This document shows positions 35,613 through 47,489 of a DNA stretch of 64,000 bases, piece after piece. The DNA is taken from contig JBHGNT010000004.1 of the NCBI GenBank assembly GCA_043228905.1, positions 22,816,001-22,880,000 on the forward strand, written 5' to 3'. The notes under the pieces were generated by a model. The model ran no database searches and was not told the DNA's origin. It saw only the letters and a list, made by a program, of their open reading frames with translations. Made by a program: the position numbers and the translations under genes. This stretch comes from Azolla caroliniana (taxonomy: Eukaryota > Polypodiophyta). How positions within the stretch are numbered: position 1 is the first letter of the stretch; each line of letters begins with the position of its first letter.

Positions 35613-38600
35613 GGCCTAGGCTAGTAGCATCTTTACTTTTCACACCTATGCCTATAGGACAAGGGCTCCATTTTTGTGGGCCTGGGTCCCCACTGCCTCT
35701 ATGGCCTTCTCGATGATCATCCCACACACTACCCCCCTTCGAACACGTCGGCGAGCACCCTGTATTCATGGTCATGGATCTTCCTATTACAATCTTAAAC
35801 CCTCAACCCTCCTGCCACACGTCAGATCGAGTGTGGGCCTAGGTATTGGTTTCTTGGCATTGGCGATCTTATCCCTCAAAACTACTTGATACGTTGTAGA
35901 AGCACTCTCGACACGTTCATACGGAAAATCGATTGACGGGTCTGGTCATCATCGTATCGAGTTCCTCTTATGTTATTGATCTTGACACACAGAAAGAGCA
36001 TGTTGTGATACCATAAGAAAACAATGGTGTAGGTCCTCTAGGGTCCAAGACGTGTGGGCCAAAAAAGACCATATAAAGCCTTTCTGATTACTATGATATG
36101 TTGGGTAAAGGTAGAACGTGAAAGTGAGAGAGAAAAATAGAGATGATGGTAGTTTTCTTTGAGATTGATTGATTTTAGCATCCTTAGTTGGGGTCAAAAG
36201 ATGGCCTATGGGACTTGGCGTTATCTCATTGTGAAGGTAGAAATAATAAAGGTTGAGTGTTGTAAAATGAGCAGTGTGGTTTCTGGGGGAAGAGGGTTGG
36301 AATGTTTGTTTTCTGGGATCATGATTTTTGAGTTTAAGATGAAGAGTGTTTGGCATACATCAATCCTCTAGAGTAGAGCTTCACATAAAAGACAATGTTT
36401 GTATAAAACACAAGATATTCCGAACTATGTGAATGAATTTATGTGGATTATAAGTTCATCGAGCTTAATTTCTTTGGAAGATTCACAAGACCAATGTTAA
36501 AGTTTTACCTATCATGGTACAAAGTCTCATTGTTTCTATTCTACATCTCATGTTGCACGCATTGTTACTTTAAACTTGAAAGAGAACTAATCTAGTTATA
36601 ATGCTGAATAATATATGATTATAGGTAAATCCAATGTGGGATTGTACTCAACTATCACGATTCAATTTGGAAAATCAATGTGTCATTCTAATGACCTTAT
36701 TTTATTGAGAGTACCCAATACAATGTTCCATTACCATGTGATTTTATGGGAGACTAGTGGTTTATATGATGAGTTTTCCATATCACGCATCATGCATTCA
36801 ACTAGACTCGCCTTTTTTCATTAGTCTTTTTGGTGTTATGGACACTCTAAATGAGACTAGTCTTTTTGAAGTGGCTTGTGATTATATTAATAACTTCTTA
36901 ATAGTAACTCAATGGCTTCGGGCTCATTCATGGCATACAAGGTAAAATTTACATAAATTTTATTCTTTTGGGTAAGGTTTCCCTTATGTCGGTGGTTGTG
37001 AACGCACATAATGTTCTCGTTCCTTTTCATCCATGAACCATTTGTTGTTATCATGACCAAGTTCGTGACCTGATTAAATTTCTAACATTTTTTCTTGTTA
37101 CTTCTAGCTTACATTATACCATTCGAGTGCAAATTTTTGCAAGCATATTCAAGTTTACTATTTCATCGAAAGATTTCAAGGTCGAATAAAGACAAGAGGA
37201 GGCCTTGGACGCATTGTCACACCGACAAAAAGGAGGCCTTAGACATAAATTAACATCAAACATGGTAACCTTATTCCTTTGGCACACCACATATGCTTTC
37301 ACTTTAACTTTACAACCTCATATTTGTAAACATATACAAGCTCTCTAGATAAGAGTGCAAGTTGAGCTTTTACATGTGTGCACTCATCTAATATTGAATG
37401 CCAATGCTTTTTGTATTGATGCTTAGGAAAGCATGTATGCCTTAAATTGAAAGTGATGGTTGGTGAACATGTGGGTCTCATTTTAAGTATATCAAGTGTA
37501 AAGCTTCGTTTTCTAAAAGTTAAACTATGATCATACCAAGTGAAGACATTTGTATTCTCGAGGTTGATCTATGCCGACATAAAGTGGTCCATCACGAGTG
37601 TCTTGGAGGACTTAACATGAAATTGGAAGTGTGATGATGAAGCATGAAAGAACCAAATGGCACACCAAAAAGCTTGGTTGTAGTAGCCATGCAATCTCTT
37701 CATACATTGACTCATATATAGCAAATAAGGCATGGATTGAAATAGAGCTTGTAAGAATTGATCTCGGCTCATGTGCAAGATCATGTGCAATTGGTCTTAG
37801 CTTATTTCGATAAGGCAGGAGGTCATGTTCTAACAACCTATCAATTACCATCATGGGGAATTTATAAGAATATAATTTTACACATTACACAGGCATATAT
37901 TTAGTTGGGCTATTATGAAGTGGTAACTATGTGCTATGAAGGCGTTGTTACCAAGGTGTTAACAAGAAGCATTTTCTTACAATTAGTTGACTATATCAGG
38001 TTATTTAGCTAAGAGAACATAAAACTTATCGAGGAATTATTAATTGTGTAGCATGACATTTTTGTTGAGCTATGATTTCCACCACAACTAATATTTTATA
38101 ATAGCTTATTTTCTAAGCCTTAGATGTAACAAGTAGTTATAACTTTCTCGACAAGATGGAATTAAAAGATCCATAATATTGTTCACAAGTCAAATTACGA
38201 TTATATTAGTTTGGACTTCCTTTTATAGTGGAAACAACCACTTGGTGCGTTGCATGATTGCTAGCATAATTACGTATGTCTCGTGGTAGTAAGAAAAAAA
38301 ATTGTTGTTTGAAGGACACCTTATCTCGATTATTCAACAAGTTGACAAATTTTCCATTCGAAAAAACCAATGAACTGTAACTCAACACATTGTTTATTTT
38401 AATGATTTCCAAGAAAGAAAGATTAATTTGGAAAAAATGGGACAAGATCAGGTGGATAGTCTCGTTATCATCAACGTTGATGTTACAAGTGGAAGAAGAA
38501 TATCAAATTTCTACAAAGGAATTCTTAACAAAATTGAGTTCTTTTGTCATTTATTTGATATCTAAAGAGATTTTACTCAAAGAGGGAAGAAGTCACAATA

Positions 38601-40015
38601 CTTGACGAATCACAATAATATTCCAACTGACATAAAATATCATCACAAGATAGGTATATGTTTTATTTACATAGGTTGCACATGGTTATATCCTCGGGAA
38701 TAAGTGCCAAATTGAAGAGTTCATACACTACGTTGTAAGTCCCTTATATATTTATGACGAATGTAGTTATTAAATGGTAATGCAAGGTTACACATGTGAT
38801 ACAATTATGTTTGTTTGATTTTCAATTTCACAATGTGGCCTTCCACCCTCATACTCTAATTTGATATCTCTTTATGAAGGTCACATGATATTAAAAGTTA
38901 TTTCCGACTATCAATAGATTAGCGTATTGGTTGACATGGTTGCTAAAGAGGCAGACAATGTACCCTATCGTGGTTTGCACGTAATGTCTTGTTTTGATTG
39001 AATTCATTGTTAATCTCAACATGAAATTTGTCTTGGGGGAACCAACTGATTAGAGTGAAATCATTTATAAGGTTGGGTATGTGTCGTTTTTAATTGTGGA
39101 AATTTCGGAAAAAGGCGTGCTCAGATGTTACAAAACTTTTAGGATATTTTTGTGTCCTCGAGATAGTAAGGAATGCCTCGAAGTATGGCTTCTCTAGTTT
39201 TGAGATTGCATTATTATAATTTGATGCACGATAAGTAAGCAACATATAGAAGACAACAATCGCCATAATGAATAATTCCATCCATGGATTTCAAATGCAA
39301 TAATAAAGAATGAATGATCTAGTGACATCACAATAAAGTAACTTACTATTATGATACATACATTATGCAATAATCTAAGATACCGCACACAATTATATTG
39401 CAATCATTTGAAGAAAATCTAAATCTTGACATGGTATAAGAAAACATACGACATAACAAAGGATCAAATGAACATCAAGATGATGTAATTAATGGATAGA
39501 AATTGCATGGCATGCATAACTGTTTTTTTTAAACCGCATCGAATGTTGTCTGTTTGCCACATTTATGGAGTTGGATATTGCCCAAATTTATGGTACGCCA
39601 ATGTCAAACATGTTGATAAAAGTTTTGAACATTTGATTTAAATCTTGTCATGTAGGTCATGGGGTAAATTAGGTTCCAAAGTGATCGACAAGACACTTAG
39701 AGTTTAACGAGACATGCATTCCGAATATCGTTCTTCTTAAGTTTTTTCGTTTAGATTTGTTGATTGTCTTTCTCGTTCGACACTAATCGAGAATTTCCCA
39801 ACTTTTAAATAGGTAATAACCATTTACAAATCCGCCATCAATCCATACATACATACCGATCCAACCTGGTCACAAAAATTTGAGCTCATTTGGGCATTTG
39901 GCCCCCCTTGTTGAATAAGATGGTTGAAAATATCAAACCGCAAACATGGTATAGGCACGATGGAGTTAAGAAATGTGGAAATGAACGGGGGAGTGGGCGC
40001 ATGAACGCACCTTAA
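35613..40015. other. Intergenic region, no gene recognised
   Basis: Open frames are all short and on shifting strands, with no family motif. A less AT-rich part (35613-36000) may be a transposon relic. The rest shows no repeats I can define by eye. Confidence 0.55.
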
Positions 40016-40159
40016 AACACACACACACACACACATATACATATACATACATACATACATACATACATATATGTATGTATATATATATATAATATACACA
40101 TATACATACATACATACATACACACATATATATATATATGTGTGTGTGTATATATATAA
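40016..40159. repeat. Compound (AC)n/(ATAC)n/(TA)n microsatellite
   Basis: Runs of AC, TACA and TA alternate, with inverted symmetry around 40070-40095. They produce Tyr/Met/Cys-rich frames on the minus strand that are not genes. Confidence 0.95.
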
Positions 40160-40197
40160 CACGGACCAAATAAATAAATTGCTTTCTAATTTCCCGG

Positions 40198-40262
40198 TGA
40201 GGATGACGACATCACGCGCCGGGATGACGTCATAGGGGAGGGACCCAACCAGATGACGTCAT
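40198..40262. promoter_or_regulatory. Pair of TGACGTCA palindromes
   Basis: TGACGTCA occurs at 40225-40232 and 40254-40261, each within GATGACGTCAT, and a related GATGACGACATCA lies at 40202-40214. TGACGTCA is the core bound by plant TGA/bZIP factors. No gene starts nearby, so function is unknown. Confidence 0.5.
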
Positions 40263-41561
40263 TTGAGTACATTTTCCAGTTTTTTCTTAAATGTAATAAA
40301 AATTGAAGAAAATAAAAATATCCCCGTTTTTCGTTATTTAGTATCACGTTATGTTTATTATTTATTTTATTTTTTGAATATATTAAGTGTGCGTTCACAC
40401 TTGGACGGACATGAATACATATTTGAATTCCTTTTTAGTATTTAATTAATATATAAATATGATAACAAATATTTAACTTTTTTTTCGCATTGATTTGTTC
40501 GCGCGTATGTCCTGAAATGTTTTATTTATTTATTTGTTTGTTTGTTTGTTTGTCCGGACGCCAACATCCCCGCTAGTGTGAAAACGATATGTGTGATATA
40601 TATCCTTCAATTTTCAATAAACGGAACATTTTATATTTATTTATTTTGTTGGGCCGCGCCTTTGCTTCATGGGTATAAAATTGTGGTTTAAAAGATTTTC
40701 TTCTATTTTTCCAAGTTAAATGAACGAATGAATGTAAAACAAAAGGAAAAGGGGGGGGGCTGCATGCATGCACATGGTTGTTGTGTCTTTTGTGCAGCTT
40801 TTTTGCCACCTCTCTAACCATAGTTGTTAAAAAAAAAATACGTATTCTATATTTAGAATACGTTTTAGAAGAAGTACATAATACATATATTCTACGTTTT
40901 AGAAATTTGCCGTTTTTCGAATTTCCACGTATTCTTAAAACATTTGACGTATTCTACGTATTTATCATTTCAAAAAAGTTTTGAAATTTTTTAAATGATT
41001 TTTCTTTGAGAAAAAAGCTTTAAATTGTAAGAAGTACATATTTAATGCATTTTAAGTACATATTCTACACATATTCTAAATATTTAATGTATTTTATTTG
41101 TAAAATACGTATTCTAAGTATTTTAAAAAGAAGAAGTTGTAATGCTTGTAGAATACTTAGCATACGTTTCTACACATAATGTAGGCTAAGTATTCTAAAA
41201 CAATGCCCTCACCAAACCCAACTCCTTATGTCTTCCTTCTCTTCTCTTTCTAGTCACACATCGTCGGTCGATCGGTCGCCACAACTCTCATTACTCCAAA
41301 TGCCTCATCACACATGCCTTCGGGACATAAAGAAAGAAAGCCCTTGAGTATATGTCTTCCATTGACAAAATTTATTTTTGCACTGGACAAAACCCAATGA
41401 CTCGTATCTAATTCACTTGTTTGTTTATTTCCGTGACCATCGTACATAGATTTGGTACTTTAATTAGGAGTTTAGTGAATTCTATGCTACTATATGCATT
41501 AGAGATTTCAAAAGTACACTTGATTATTTTCAGAATGACATACGTATATGCATAATACATA
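40263..41561. other. AT-rich intergenic stretch with TACGTATTCT-type repeats
   Basis: No gene. Between about 40840 and 41200 the phrases ACGTATTCTA, AGAATACGT and GTATTCTAAG recur in both orientations, suggesting a decayed inverted-repeat element whose ends I cannot fix. A possible short inverted pair (CGTTCACACTTGG near 40393, CTAGTGTGAAAACG near 40573) is weaker. Confidence 0.4.
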
Positions 41562-42129
41562 TAGCGATGGGCACGGTTTGGTTTGGTTTGGTTTGAAGGC
41601 AAAGAAACCAAACCAAACCAAACCCGAACCGTTTACATAAAACTAAAACCAAACCAAACTGTTTATGACCTTTCAAGGCATTTTAACCAAACCATTTTAG
41701 AAAAAGTAAACCAAACAATTTAAACCCAAACCGTTTAGGGAAAAGCAGAAACCAAACCGAACCATTTAATAAAAAATTTAAACTTAACCATTTAAATCAA
41801 ACTAATTAAAAATCTAAATAAACAAAAACACATTAAATTAAATAAACATTTAAGTTATATTTATTAAATCAATAAGAAACTATTAATTAAACCATTAAAT
41901 TAAAAAACTATTAATGTAAAAAAACTGTTAACCAAAAAATCCTTTAAACCAAACCATTTAAACCTATAAACCCATAAACCCGAGTTTTAGAATCAAACCA
42001 AACCGAAACTGAACTGTTCATTGAAAATCTAAACCAAACCAAATCATTAAATTTTTTTTGAACCAATAAACCGTTAAACCACGGCTTAACGGTTCGGTTC
42101 GATTTGAGCGGAAACCGTGCCCATTGCTA
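41562..42129. mobile_element. Non-autonomous hAT element, 568 bp
   Basis: The left end is TAGCGATGGGCACGGTTTGG, and the right end, read inverted, is TAGCAATGGGCACGGTTTCC. The flanks are 8-bp near-identical duplications, AATACATA (41554-41561) and CATACATA (42130-42137), as expected of hAT. The interior is almost wholly variations on AAACCAAACCGTTTAA. There is no coding capacity. The ends resemble the TIR at 56768 next to a hAT transposase relic. Confidence 0.85.
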
Positions 42130-42137
42130 CATACATA

Positions 42138-45100
42138 TATACAAATTTACAATCATACACATTGATGAAAGTCGGACCTCTAACCATATCAAAATCAAGA
42201 TAAAGCACATGGCATTACAAAATATCGTAAGCGACATATGGCACAAGCCCACTTTATAGAGGCATAGTTCACAAATAAAGCTTTTGAATTCGACCCTTTA
42301 TGATATGCTCACTTTCCACCATAAAGAAATTTGTAACCAAATATTGTAAAATAAACTCCATAACTTTCTATACATTGTTTGCAGTCTTAATCTTCAATTT
42401 GCCCGTGATTTAGGAGATTCAAACTTGAAGGAGTATATACATGTCGTTTGAAATATCTAATACATGTACAAAACAATGTTTTTGTATTTTTCTCGCCTAA
42501 TTTAGATTTTTATATCTACCTTGAGATTCAAGATTTAGAGGGGATTTTTGAACCATGCTAGTGTGAATTACATTAGTTTCATGCATTGATCCCAAATGAC
42601 TAATGACTAATTGAGGGCAATTATTGCTAGAAAAAATGGTTGAAGGAATGAAACCCACTAGCATATGACATGCATTTTTGTTGTTATGATATTCATAAAG
42701 TTTTGGCATTCGTCCAAACTAGTTGAAGTATGAGAAAGAAATCTAATAAACTAATTGACCAACTTGTGAACTTGGGCTAACACTGACAACCTAATGATGT
42801 AGGAAAAATGTCCAATAAGTGCAAAAAGATGGGAATTTGTTACACAAATGATGACCAACAAGTACGCGATCAGATGACATAGCCAACAATGGTGATTGAT
42901 GTCCCAACAAGATAGTGACATAGCTCGTTTTACGAAAGACAGTAAGCCTTTAGGAATGTACAATCCGACGTACAAGTTTAAATACTTTTGGATGATTCGC
43001 ACGTATGCCACAGTTGGAATGAACCTTGTGGACTCCAAGAAATTGGATCTCATTGGAAATGGGACATGTAATTGGATTTCAGAACATGGACAGTTCAAAG
43101 CCATTTCCTAAGAGGAGATGAAAACTAGTAAAATGGCTCCAAATCCATACCAACATGATAGCCCATTGATGTTGATGGGAAACCGATTATAAATACCAAT
43201 ACATTGTCGTTTTTCATCGACCAAAGAATTATGGCATAGAAAAAATCTTTACAAAATTCTTACAAACGAAAACGTTGCATCACAAGTGACCTAGACTTTA
43301 CCTCGAGGCCAACCTTAAGATAGTGATAGACAACGAAAAACTTCATCTTTCAAAGGTCATTGTTACCTAAGGCACGCTTGCATGACATATTACTTTCAAA
43401 GGTTATCATCACACGAGGCCTTCTTGGCCGTGTTCAATTTAATTTCTTTCATGACACTAATAATGCCATGGTTCAATAGATTTCGCAGTAAGTGTTAGAC
43501 ATTTCTATTTTCCTTGTCATTTAATGGTTTGTACATTTCCCTTTGTGTCTCTCTCTTACTAGAGGAATTCTCATCTTCCTTATGTCTTGTTGTATCAGTA
43601 TGCATGTAATGATTTCACCCATTTAGTGATTGGTAGATTTCTATGTCCATGTCTCTTTCTCGCTTAGAGGAATTTCCATTCAATATTTTGTATACCTCTC
43701 TCTTACGATTCCTTGTGGCAAACATGTGGAAGTCATGTGAAACTTTCTTCACCTTGGTGTTGCGTACCATTAATATTGCATGGAGAACTAAAAGAATTAA
43801 ACACTCTATCAAGCAGTATCGTTTGATCAACTTTCCCCAAATTGATGTGTTGTATCATTGCGTAAAGTTAGGATGATTGTTGAGAATTGTTTGTGAATCA
43901 AGTGTGCTAAATTCTATACTATTGAACATGATGAATGAAGATTCGATAAAGGAATGAGCACAATGAATGTTACATTTGATGAGCTATTATGTCTCAAATA
44001 CATGCATATATTGAGAGACAAATAATAGAAAATGTATCAAATTCATGCATACATCATGTTTTCAACTCAGAATGTAGATATGTTAGAATCCATCTTATTA
44101 TAATCTAATAAATATCAATTAAATAGAAGTACAAATACTCGCAAAAATCACATCACAAATGTTCCCCCTTTTTTTCTATAAAGTGGCACATTTTGGTGTG
44201 AAGTTTACATATTTTTTCAATATTATTTATGAATCTAATCATTTAAAACAATATTCTCGTGAAGAGTGCACATTTTTTCATTATGATTTGAATCTACCAT
44301 TATGAAGAACAAAACATTGTGTGTGCATTTTTTGCATGGTAATACAAGCTTGACGCTACATCGATATATATATGATCATGCATTGGCCAACTTCAAAGGA
44401 TCATAGAATACAAATGCCTAGTCATTGATCTAGTGCAAATTAAACTAATGTGAGTGGTATCTATTATGAAGAATTAATGTGAAAACCCAAATTCGATAGG
44501 CTGCCCAATGAGGTGATGATCTCAAATACAATAGTTGATTGCAACAATAGCGAATATTCAAAATATATTGGAACAAATGTGAAATTCTCTCATATGGGGA
44601 TTCATTGTATTTGAGACATTGGTGTCACATGCAAAGTTGTAAGGGAAATAGGAGATATCAAAGCCATGTGGGTCATGTGCCAAGTTCGATGAAGATATAC
44701 CCAAGACAATTCCAAAACTCACGTCAAAATATAACTTGAAAAAGGATACGTGTCATGAAAACAACAAAAGAATGTGCTTCATCATATGTGGGCTTTTGTA
44801 TCGACTGGTAGCCACGATAGCCTCCATTCCAACCTTAGATGATGTGACATCATTTTCTAAGTCACATACACCTTACATGTTTTCTACAAGAATATTTACA
44901 AAGTACAAGGCTTGTAAGATTGGGGAATTGAGCCCAAAGGGAACGTAAAGCAATAACTGTCAAGAAACTAAGTATTGTTCAATATTGACTTAGATACTTT
45001 GCAATGGCATATAGATATTTATGTAGGAAGGGACGTATTACTCCTTGTTCATATAAAAATAAGTTCTTGTGACAAAATTGCCATATATGTATGTGTGTGG

Positions 45101-45660
45101 TGTGTATGGCAATACCAGAAACCTTGAGCCTTATGGCAGTAATCCATTGCCATTTTACATTTGCCCATCCATTCTTTGCATTCCAAAGTTATAGAAAGAA
45201 TCAATAAGTGTGGACTATTAGGCATTGTCTAGTGTTAGCAATGCCACCATGGTGCACTTGGCATCCATTCTCCTAATGCTTAATTTTAGCCTTATTATAT
45301 ATTAGTTTCTCTTTTTGTCCACCCTTTATGTAGCCTCACCAAGGGGAAGCAATAGGATTCCATCATATTGTCTAAAAAAAGAGAGCACATCATCACAACC
45401 TTGATATATCTAGGTCATTTTGAGTTGGTTGAAATCAAGTTTAACCCCCGCTAGCAACCACCCTAATCGTGAACCTATTACTCATTAAAATTGTAGCAAC
45501 AATTTTCTTTGTGTAAATTAGATACTTTCATCCATTTACTTCTATTTCATAACTTGTCATTTCAATAATTTGTTTCATTTGCTATACTTTCATCCCATTT
45601 TGGTCAATTCCCTTTCCTTACAAATATTTCTTTCCATACACAAACCAATATGTTTCACTC
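42138..45660. other. Intergenic region, no gene recognised
   Basis: AT-rich sequence with only short open frames on both strands. No transposon motif, RNA gene or tandem repeat was seen. Confidence 0.55.
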
Positions 45661-45682
45661 CCATCACTGTCATAGACACGAT

Positions 45683-45751
45683 GGAATGTAGGGGGTTGAA
45701 CCCATGACCTCTTGGTCTTATTGGGCAACCTTACCAATTGAGCTACATTCC
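45683..45751 (-). other. tRNA-like sequence (pol III A and B boxes), copy 1
   Basis: On the minus strand this 69-nt unit starts GGAATGT and ends ACATTCC, a perfect 7-bp acceptor-like stem. It has an A box TAGCTCAATTGG and a B box GGTTCAACCCC. The D and anticodon arms do not fold well, so it is not a normal tRNA. A related 60-nt copy lies at 59821-59880. It sits just upstream of an LTR-like promoter block on the opposite strand. Confidence 0.6.
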
Positions 45752-46054
45752 ATCTATGCATTATTGTATTGTATAAGTTTCAACTTATTACATTGTAAGT
45801 TTTTTTTTTTTTTTTTTTTTATTTTTAAGAAGATATCCTGTCATTACATTGTAAGTTAATCACTAGAACTTTCAAGAAACTTCTAGAGAATGCATAAACA
45901 TGCACTCTCTAGAAGTTTCCATGCATTCTCTAGAAGTTTCCTTGCTTACATGCATACCACCACATTCTTGTATAAATACTTCGGTGCACCTTGATTACAA
46001 TCAAGGTGAACAACACTAGTTACGGAAGCATAATTTAGTTCTCGCTCTTTTGTC

Positions 46055-46091
<37 letters not shown>

Positions 46092-46190
46092 TCTTGTCTA
46101 TGCTCCTCTCTATCTATATATCTATCTTTCTCTCTTTCTTAATATTGAGCTTGCCTACTTGTCCTTGCCCTCTTCTACGTCTGTGACAAT
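45752..46190 (+). mobile_element. LTR-like block with heat-shock elements, copy 1
   Basis: A (T)n run at about 45799-45821 is followed by a heat-shock element array at 45866-45888 (alternating GAA and TTC units 2 nt apart, four perfect and one GAG). Two further GAA-nn-TTC pairs lie at 45912-45919 and 45933-45940. A TATA box, TATAAATA, is at 45971-45978, then a leader with a CT microsatellite (about 46059-46086). The layout is that of an LTR U3-R region. I cannot fix the ends or find a coding region. Confidence 0.5.
45866..45940 (+). promoter_or_regulatory. Heat-shock element cluster, copy 1
   Basis: Alternating GAA/TTC units: 45866-45868, 45871-45873, 45876-45878, 45881-45883, and GAG at 45886-45888. 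More pairs follow at 45912-45919 and 45933-45940. The TATA box is about 30 bp downstream of the last pair. This matches the plant HSF-binding consensus. Confidence 0.7.
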
Positions 46191-46375
46191 CACCCATTGA
46201 TATTGGAAAATCATAACAATTCCTAGCAATCTTGTTCCTATTCCCATCCTTGAGATGATAGTTTCCCCTCCTGTGACACATGTGAAAGTGTAAGATAAAT
46301 AGGTGAGGTTTCTAATGTAGGATAGGATAGTCTAGGCAAGGCCTACCCGAGAAAGGGATCGAGTTTGTGTATATT

Positions 46376-46425
46376 TTAACTAATGGAGTATATTTTTTTT
46401 TGGAAAAAGAAAAAGAAAAATGAAG
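46376..46425 (+). mobile_element. Possible 3' end of a truncated LINE
   Basis: TAACTAATGGAG followed by a T run and (GAAAAA)n resembles the 3' terminus of the LINE at 50113-50273 (TAACTAATGGAAGG, T run, GAAAAA repeats). Only the terminus is recognisable; upstream sequence does not match by eye. Confidence 0.4.
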
Positions 46426-46509
46426 ATATCCACAACTCCCCTCTAATGTTCTAAATTCTAACCATCGACTTAAATAAATACTTTGGTGTTGAGTAAAACC
46501 ACTTCACCT

Positions 46510-47230
46510 TATCAAAAAGTTATCTATAAAATATACCTATGTCCTAGATGGCATTAAACTCCAAATGCTTAAGCTCTGCGTGGTGCGTATTACCTTTTAT
46601 ACTATCCAACAACCCTATGAGATTATGCACAATCTCTATCCAAATTCCAAAAATTATTTGGGCAGGTCTTTCAATCACATTTTGAAATACCTTCAAACAT
46701 CGAGCCTTCCAAATATACCAAATTGTAATACTACTTACCAATTGACATATTTGAGGTTTATTAGTTTGTATTTGTGGATTCAAACCATGTCTCATCACAA
46801 TAGGATATGAAACCTCCTCTTGTTCATATACCATAGGTTTATCATGATTTGTTTCCATATGTCCATAGCAAAACCACAACTCCACAAACAATGTTTAGCA
46901 GTCTCTATTAAATCCGTATAGAAAGGGCACATCTTGTCTACATTTCCTTTTTGCCACCCATTAACTGGTATAGCTTTATGAACCAACAACCATCGAAAAC
47001 AAACAATTTTCCTACTCATCTTTATACCCCATATCCATTTCTAAAATTGTATGAGATGTTGTGGAGAAACTCCATTTCGTCTCCAAACAACATTTGCAGT
47101 TGGTTCTTTCCATGATCTAGCACCTAATATTTTCCTACCAATCTTCACAGAATATTGAAAGAAAGGCACGTATTTGGTGTGATCTTGCACCCACACCTTC
47201 CGATACAGTTCTCCAGGAAAGAGGATAGGT
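46510..47230 (-). pseudogene. LINE C-terminal fragment (zf-RVT region), minus strand
   Basis: On the minus strand the frames read KIVCFRWLLVHKAIPVNGW, then KGNVDKMCPFYTDLIETAKH and CLWSCGFAMDIWKQIM. This is the Cys/His/Trp pattern of the zf-RVT domain at the end of plant L1 ORF2. A stop and frameshift near 47025 and 46800 break it. Reverse transcriptase sequence is absent, so this is a truncated relic. Confidence 0.75.
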
Positions 47231-47489
47231 TTTTGATTGCATAACTCGAATAATTAAATGAAGATTCAAGGAACTATTAAATGTTGTGATTTCTAGTAAG
47301 CTTTGAAAGAAGATGATGCATCCATTTACAAATATTTTAAAAATTGATTTGGAGGTAAGGATAAAAAATGGATAACTTTATCGTTCAACCTGTAGGAAAT
47401 AAAATAGATTCACATGTCACTTGGTGGTTGAAATGGTCCAACATTATATTTTTGGTAGTTAACACACAAGCAAACAAATAAAAAGAGGA

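Noticed and set aside
35286-35716. Tyr/His/Ile-rich frames of 108-133 residues
   Set aside because: They translate the ATAC satellite in two phases.
39824-40169. Tyr/Met/Cys-rich minus-strand frames
   Set aside because: By-products of the compound microsatellite at 40016-40159.
40393-40590. Small inverted-repeat element (CGTTCACACTTGG / CTAGTGTGAAAACG)
   Set aside because: Arms match only over a few bases and no target duplication is visible.
45683-45751. A functional tRNA gene
   Set aside because: The D and anticodon arms do not form; only acceptor-like pairing and A/B boxes are kept.
46544-47230. Being the 5' part of the LINE at 47.49 kb
   Set aside because: It is on the opposite strand and encodes the C-terminal region, so it is a separate copy.
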